Below are positions 7,920 through 9,710 of a stretch of DNA of 9,710 nucleotides, one piece after another. The notes under the pieces are model-generated. The model ran no database searches. It was not told where the DNA came from and saw only the letters and a list, made by a program, of their open reading frames with translations. Position numbers and translations under genes: made by a program. How positions within the stretch are numbered: position 1 is the stretch's first letter; every line of letters starts with the position of its first letter. The stretch covers positions 1-9,710 of the forward strand of contig JAMCVR010000071.1 in NCBI GenBank assembly GCA_023475455.1, given 5' to 3'. This DNA is from Thermoplasmatota archaeon. GTDB taxonomy: Bacteria; Pseudomonadota; Gammaproteobacteria; Burkholderiales; Thiobacillaceae.

Positions 7920-8006
7920 GCGCGCCTCGTTCAGTGTTGGATGGGGTTTTGTCAGATAATAATCGTTATGGATAACGGCCCGAAAACGCGCAAACTTGAG
8001 CCTGCG
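7920..8006. promoter_or_regulatory. Divergent pilT / yggS intergenic region with AT-rich promoter-like patch
   Basis: These 87 bp separate two divergent genes and must hold both promoters. An AT-rich island at 7955-7968 contrasts with the GC-rich surroundings. GATAAT at 7955-7960 is a good -10 candidate for yggS, but no convincing -35 hexamer stands at 16-18 bp. On the minus strand CTGACA (complement of 7950-7955) resembles a -35 for pilT, again without a strong partner. No sigma-54 GG/GC signature was seen. Confidence 0.4.
7925..7928 (-). promoter_or_regulatory. Ribosome binding site deciding the GTG start of pilT
   Basis: On the minus strand GAGG is followed by five bases (CGCGC) and then GTG. 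No ATG in frame lies near, and protein similarity begins exactly at this codon, so the site settles the start. Confidence 0.6.
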
Positions 8007-8711
8007 ATGACGACCGCGGATTCCGCGCCGGCCGAGCGTCTGCATGCCGTGCAGACGCGGATTGCGGATGCCGCCGCCGAGGCGGGACGCGACCCGGCGG
8101 CGGTTCGCCTGCTGGCGGTGAGCAAGACCTTCGGCGACGCTGCCGTGCGGGCGCTGGCGGACGCCGGCCAGCGTGCATTCGGCGAAAATTATGTGCGGGA
8201 GGCGCTGGAAAAACAGGCGGTTTTGCGCGATCTGCCGCTCGAATGGCATTTCATCGGGCCGATCCAGAGCAACAAGACACGGGCGATCGCCGGGCATTTC
8301 AGCTGGGTGCACAGCGTCGACCGCCTGAAAATTGCCGAGCGGTTGTCGGCGCAGCGACCGGCCGGCCTGCCGCCGCTGCAGGCCTGCATCGAGGTCAATG
8401 TCAGCGGCGAGGCGAGCAAGGGCGGGGTGGCGCCGGCAGAACTGCCCGCGCTGGCCGCGGCCGTTGCGAAACTGCCCGGTTTGCAATTGCGCGGCCTGAT
8501 GGCGATTCCGGCGCCGACGCCGGATGTCGCGGCACAGCGCGCCGCATTCCGCCGGGTGCGCGAACTGTTCGACGATCTGCGCGCGCGCGGCTACGCGCTC
8601 GACACCCTGTCGATGGGCATGTCGGCCGATCTGGAAGCGGCGATCCTGGAGGGCGCGACCATCGTGCGGATCGGCACGGCACTGTTTGGTGAGAGGACAA
8701 AAAATGCATAA
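8007..8711 (+). CDS. yggS: YggS/PLPHP family pyridoxal 5'-phosphate homeostasis protein
   Basis: YggS is a single-domain, alanine-racemase-like TIM barrel that binds pyridoxal 5'-phosphate and keeps the cell's vitamin B6 and some amino and keto acid pools balanced; no catalytic reaction is established. The 234-residue product has the PLP lysine K40 in AVSKTF, then FGENYV (58-63), HFIGPIQSNK (81-90), NVSGEASKGG (131-140), LSMGMSADLEAA (201-212) and RIGTALFG (221-228). I chose the ATG at 8007 because the conserved RLHAVQTRI segment follows at a normal distance and TTGAG (7995-7999) precedes it; an in-frame ATG at 7968 would add 13 residues, lies in the promoter-like patch and has no ribosome binding site. 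The stop overlaps proC by 8 bp. The pairing yggS-proC-yggT is widely conserved. Confidence 0.93.
   Translation: MTTADSAPAERLHAVQTRIADAAAEAGRDPAAVRLLAVSKTFGDAAVRALADAGQRAFGENYVREALEKQAVLRDLPLEWHFIGPIQSNKTRAIAGHFSWVHSVDRLKIAERLSAQRPAGLPPLQACIEVNVSGEASKGGVAPAELPALAAAVAKLPGLQLRGLMAIPAPTPDVAAQRAAFRRVRELFDDLRARGYALDTLSMGMSADLEAAILEGATIVRIGTALFGERTKNA
8036..8058 (+). repeat. Perfect 9-bp inverted repeat at the start of yggS
   Basis: GCGTCTGCA (8036-8044) and TGCAGACGC (8050-8058) are exact reverse complements around a 5-nt loop TGCCG. In the mRNA this would be a strong hairpin beginning 30 nt after the yggS start. No T-run follows, so it is not an intrinsic terminator. It may be a chance result of coding in GC-rich DNA. 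Confidence 0.6.
8691..8697 (+). promoter_or_regulatory. Ribosome binding site of proC inside the end of yggS
   Basis: GAGAGGA lies 6 nt before the ATG at 8704 and within the last codons of yggS. It is the strongest Shine-Dalgarno sequence on this strand and supports the overlapping proC start. Confidence 0.7.
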
Positions 8712-9519
8712 GGTGAGCTTCATCGGCGGCGGCAACATGGCTGCCGCCATCATCGGCGGGCTGATTGCCAGCGGCACCCAGCCCACCGATATCGAGGTGG
8801 TGGAAATCAACGCCGATGCGAGGGCGCAACTGTCCGCGCGCTTCGGCGTGGTGCCCCACACGGAACTCTCGCAGGCGCGCCTGCACCCCCTGGTCGTGCT
8901 GGCGGTGAAGCCGCAAACCCTGCCCGTGGTGGCGGCCGCGCTGGCGTCTCGCCTCGCCGGCCAGTTGGTGGTGTCGATCGCCGCCGGCGTGCGGGTGGCC
9001 GATCTGGCGCGCTGGCTGGGCGGATACACGCGGATCGTGCGCGCCATGCCGAACACCCCGGCGCTGGTGCAGGCCGGCATTGCCGGGCTGTTTGCGCCGT
9101 CCGCGGTGACCCAGGAAGCGCGTTCCCAGGCCGAAGCGGTGCTGCGTGCCGTCGGCGGCGTGGTATGGTTGGAGGACGAGTTCCTGCTGGACGCCGTGAC
9201 CGCGGTGTCGGGCAGCGGCCCGGCCTATGTGTTTTATTTCATCGAGTCGCTGGAAGCCGCCGCCGTGGCGCAGGGGATGTCGCCCGACACGGCGCGCCAG
9301 CTGGCGCTGCAAACCTTCTTCGGCGCCGCCAAGCTGGCGCTGGAGTCGGGCGAGGAACCGGCCGTGCTGCGGCAGCGGGTGACCTCCAAGGGCGGCACCA
9401 CCGAGCGCGGCATTGCCGTGCTGGAAGCGGCGGCGGTCAAGCTGGCCATCGGCCAGGCAGTGGAAGCGGCCAGCCGCCGCAGCGCCGAACTCGGCGACGA
9501 ACTGGGACGACTGGCATGA
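8704..9519 (+). CDS. proC: Pyrroline-5-carboxylate reductase
   Basis: ProC catalyses the last step of proline synthesis, reducing 1-pyrroline-5-carboxylate with NAD(P)H in the cytoplasm. The 271-residue product is of normal length. The N-terminal Rossmann fold shows FIGGGNMA (6-13) and the cofactor-side motif AVKPQ (67-71). MPNTPA (115-120) follows, then the substrate-binding dimerisation domain with AVSGSGPAY (167-175) and TSKGGTTERG (227-236), the family signature, in which lysine replaces the more common proline. It starts 8 bp inside the end of yggS and ends in an ATGA overlap with yggT, so the three genes form a coupled operon. Codons 102-143 (9007-9133) reappear downstream at 9584-9710. 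This copy of the gene is complete. Confidence 0.96.
   Translation: MHKVSFIGGGNMAAAIIGGLIASGTQPTDIEVVEINADARAQLSARFGVVPHTELSQARLHPLVVLAVKPQTLPVVAAALASRLAGQLVVSIAAGVRVADLARWLGGYTRIVRAMPNTPALVQAGIAGLFAPSAVTQEARSQAEAVLRAVGGVVWLEDEFLLDAVTAVSGSGPAYVFYFIESLEAAAVAQGMSPDTARQLALQTFFGAAKLALESGEEPAVLRQRVTSKGGTTERGIAVLEAAAVKLAIGQAVEAASRRSAELGDELGRLA
9007..9133. repeat. Left copy of a 127-bp direct repeat (within proC)
   Basis: This stretch is repeated base for base at 9584-9710, with an offset of 577 bp. Identity begins at 9007/9584; the preceding bases differ (g at 9006, t at 9583). It codes for the region of ProC around MPNTPA. Confidence 0.95.
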
Positions 9520-9686
9520 TCGAGAGCGCACTCAAATTCCTCATCCAGACGCTGGGCAACCTGTTCGTGATCGCGGTGCTGCTGCGCGCTGGCTGGGCGG
9601 ATACACGCGGATCGTGCGCGCCATGCCGAACACCCCGGCGCTGGTGCAGGCCGGCATTGCCGGGCTGTTTGCGCCGTCCGCGGTGA
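9516..9686 (+). pseudogene. yggT: YggT family membrane protein, broken after about 23 codons
   Basis: The ATG at 9516 overlaps the proC stop as ATGA. The first 23 residues, MIESALKFLIQTLGNLFVIAVLL, are the start of the first transmembrane segment of a YggT (CcmK-like YGGT) integral membrane protein, the usual downstream partner of proC. From 9584 the DNA is proC sequence in another frame, giving an arginine-, cysteine- and proline-rich nonsense tail that ends at a TGA at 9684-9686. If the repeat is a tandem duplication with a 577-bp unit, an intact yggT could lie just beyond the window. If it is an assembly fault, the true yggT sequence is simply missing here. Confidence 0.8.
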
Positions 9687-9710
9687 CCCAGGAAGCGCGT
9701 TCCCAGGCCG
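9584..9710 (+). pseudogene. proC: Internal proC fragment, right copy of the 127-bp direct repeat, reaching the window end
   Basis: This is an exact copy of 9007-9133, covering ProC codons 102-143 without a start. It replaces the expected rest of yggT. The copy runs to the very last base, so its true extent is unknown. The visible length is exactly 127 bp, which is discussed among the findings. Confidence 0.9.

Noticed and set aside
6447..8711. A plus-strand frame of 754 codons ending at the yggS stop, which would fuse a long N-terminal extension to YggS
   Set aside because: The extension is antisense to pilU and pilT, is rich in His, Arg and Val as shadow frames are, and the PLPHP family starts near 8007.
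6876..9080. A minus-strand frame of 734 codons extending pilT upstream through yggS and into proC
   Set aside because: Only the part from the GTG at 7919 downwards resembles PilT. The upstream part is antisense to two well-recognised genes and has no family resemblance; long antisense frames are common in GC-rich DNA.
1..9710. CRISPR array, tRNA or rRNA gene, phage genes
   Set aside because: No regularly spaced short repeats, no cloverleaf-like or rRNA-like sequence and no phage structural or integrase homologue were seen by eye on either strand.

Overview
The window looks like chromosomal DNA from a GC-rich proteobacterium, most likely a betaproteobacterium. The main support is the divergent pair pilT-pilU / yggS-proC-yggT, an arrangement well known from Beta- and Gammaproteobacteria, together with the protein sequences of PilT, PilU, PLPHP (YggS) and ProC. 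No species can be named from sequence reading alone.

Left part (1-4433, plus strand): the 3' half of a type I restriction locus. It holds the C-terminal end of a RecG-like/AlbA-type accessory ATP-binding regulator with a winged-helix tail, then a full-length HsdR restriction-translocase subunit (1087 aa), then a YgjP/DUF45 zinc metallopeptidase. Each gene overlaps the next (17 bp and 4 bp), so they form one translationally coupled unit. hsdM and hsdS are not in view and would be expected upstream.

Middle part (4454-7919, minus strand): the twitching-motility retraction ATPase operon pilT-pilU, rearranged by an exact 1284-bp direct tandem duplication (4547-5830 and 5831-7114). Read along the transcript the order is: intact pilT, pilU lacking its last 30 codons, a 79-codon 3' fragment of pilT, intact pilU. 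Both original genes survive, and the junction itself creates the stop codon of the truncated pilU.

Right part (7920-9710, plus strand): an 87-bp divergent intergenic region, then yggS (PLP homeostasis protein) and proC (pyrroline-5-carboxylate reductase) in overlapping order, then the first 23 codons of yggT. At 9584 yggT breaks off and the sequence returns to the interior of proC (copy of 9007-9133). This second direct repeat has a 577-bp period, and the repeated part visible is exactly 127 bp, ending at the last base of the window.

The restriction cassette and the core genes are conventional. The remarkable thing is two direct tandem-repeat structures within about 2 kb of each other. They may be real recent duplications, or they may be assembly-graph loops; the exact 127-bp terminal repeat matches a common de Bruijn k-mer size and should be checked first. 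I did not find a convincing wholly new system.
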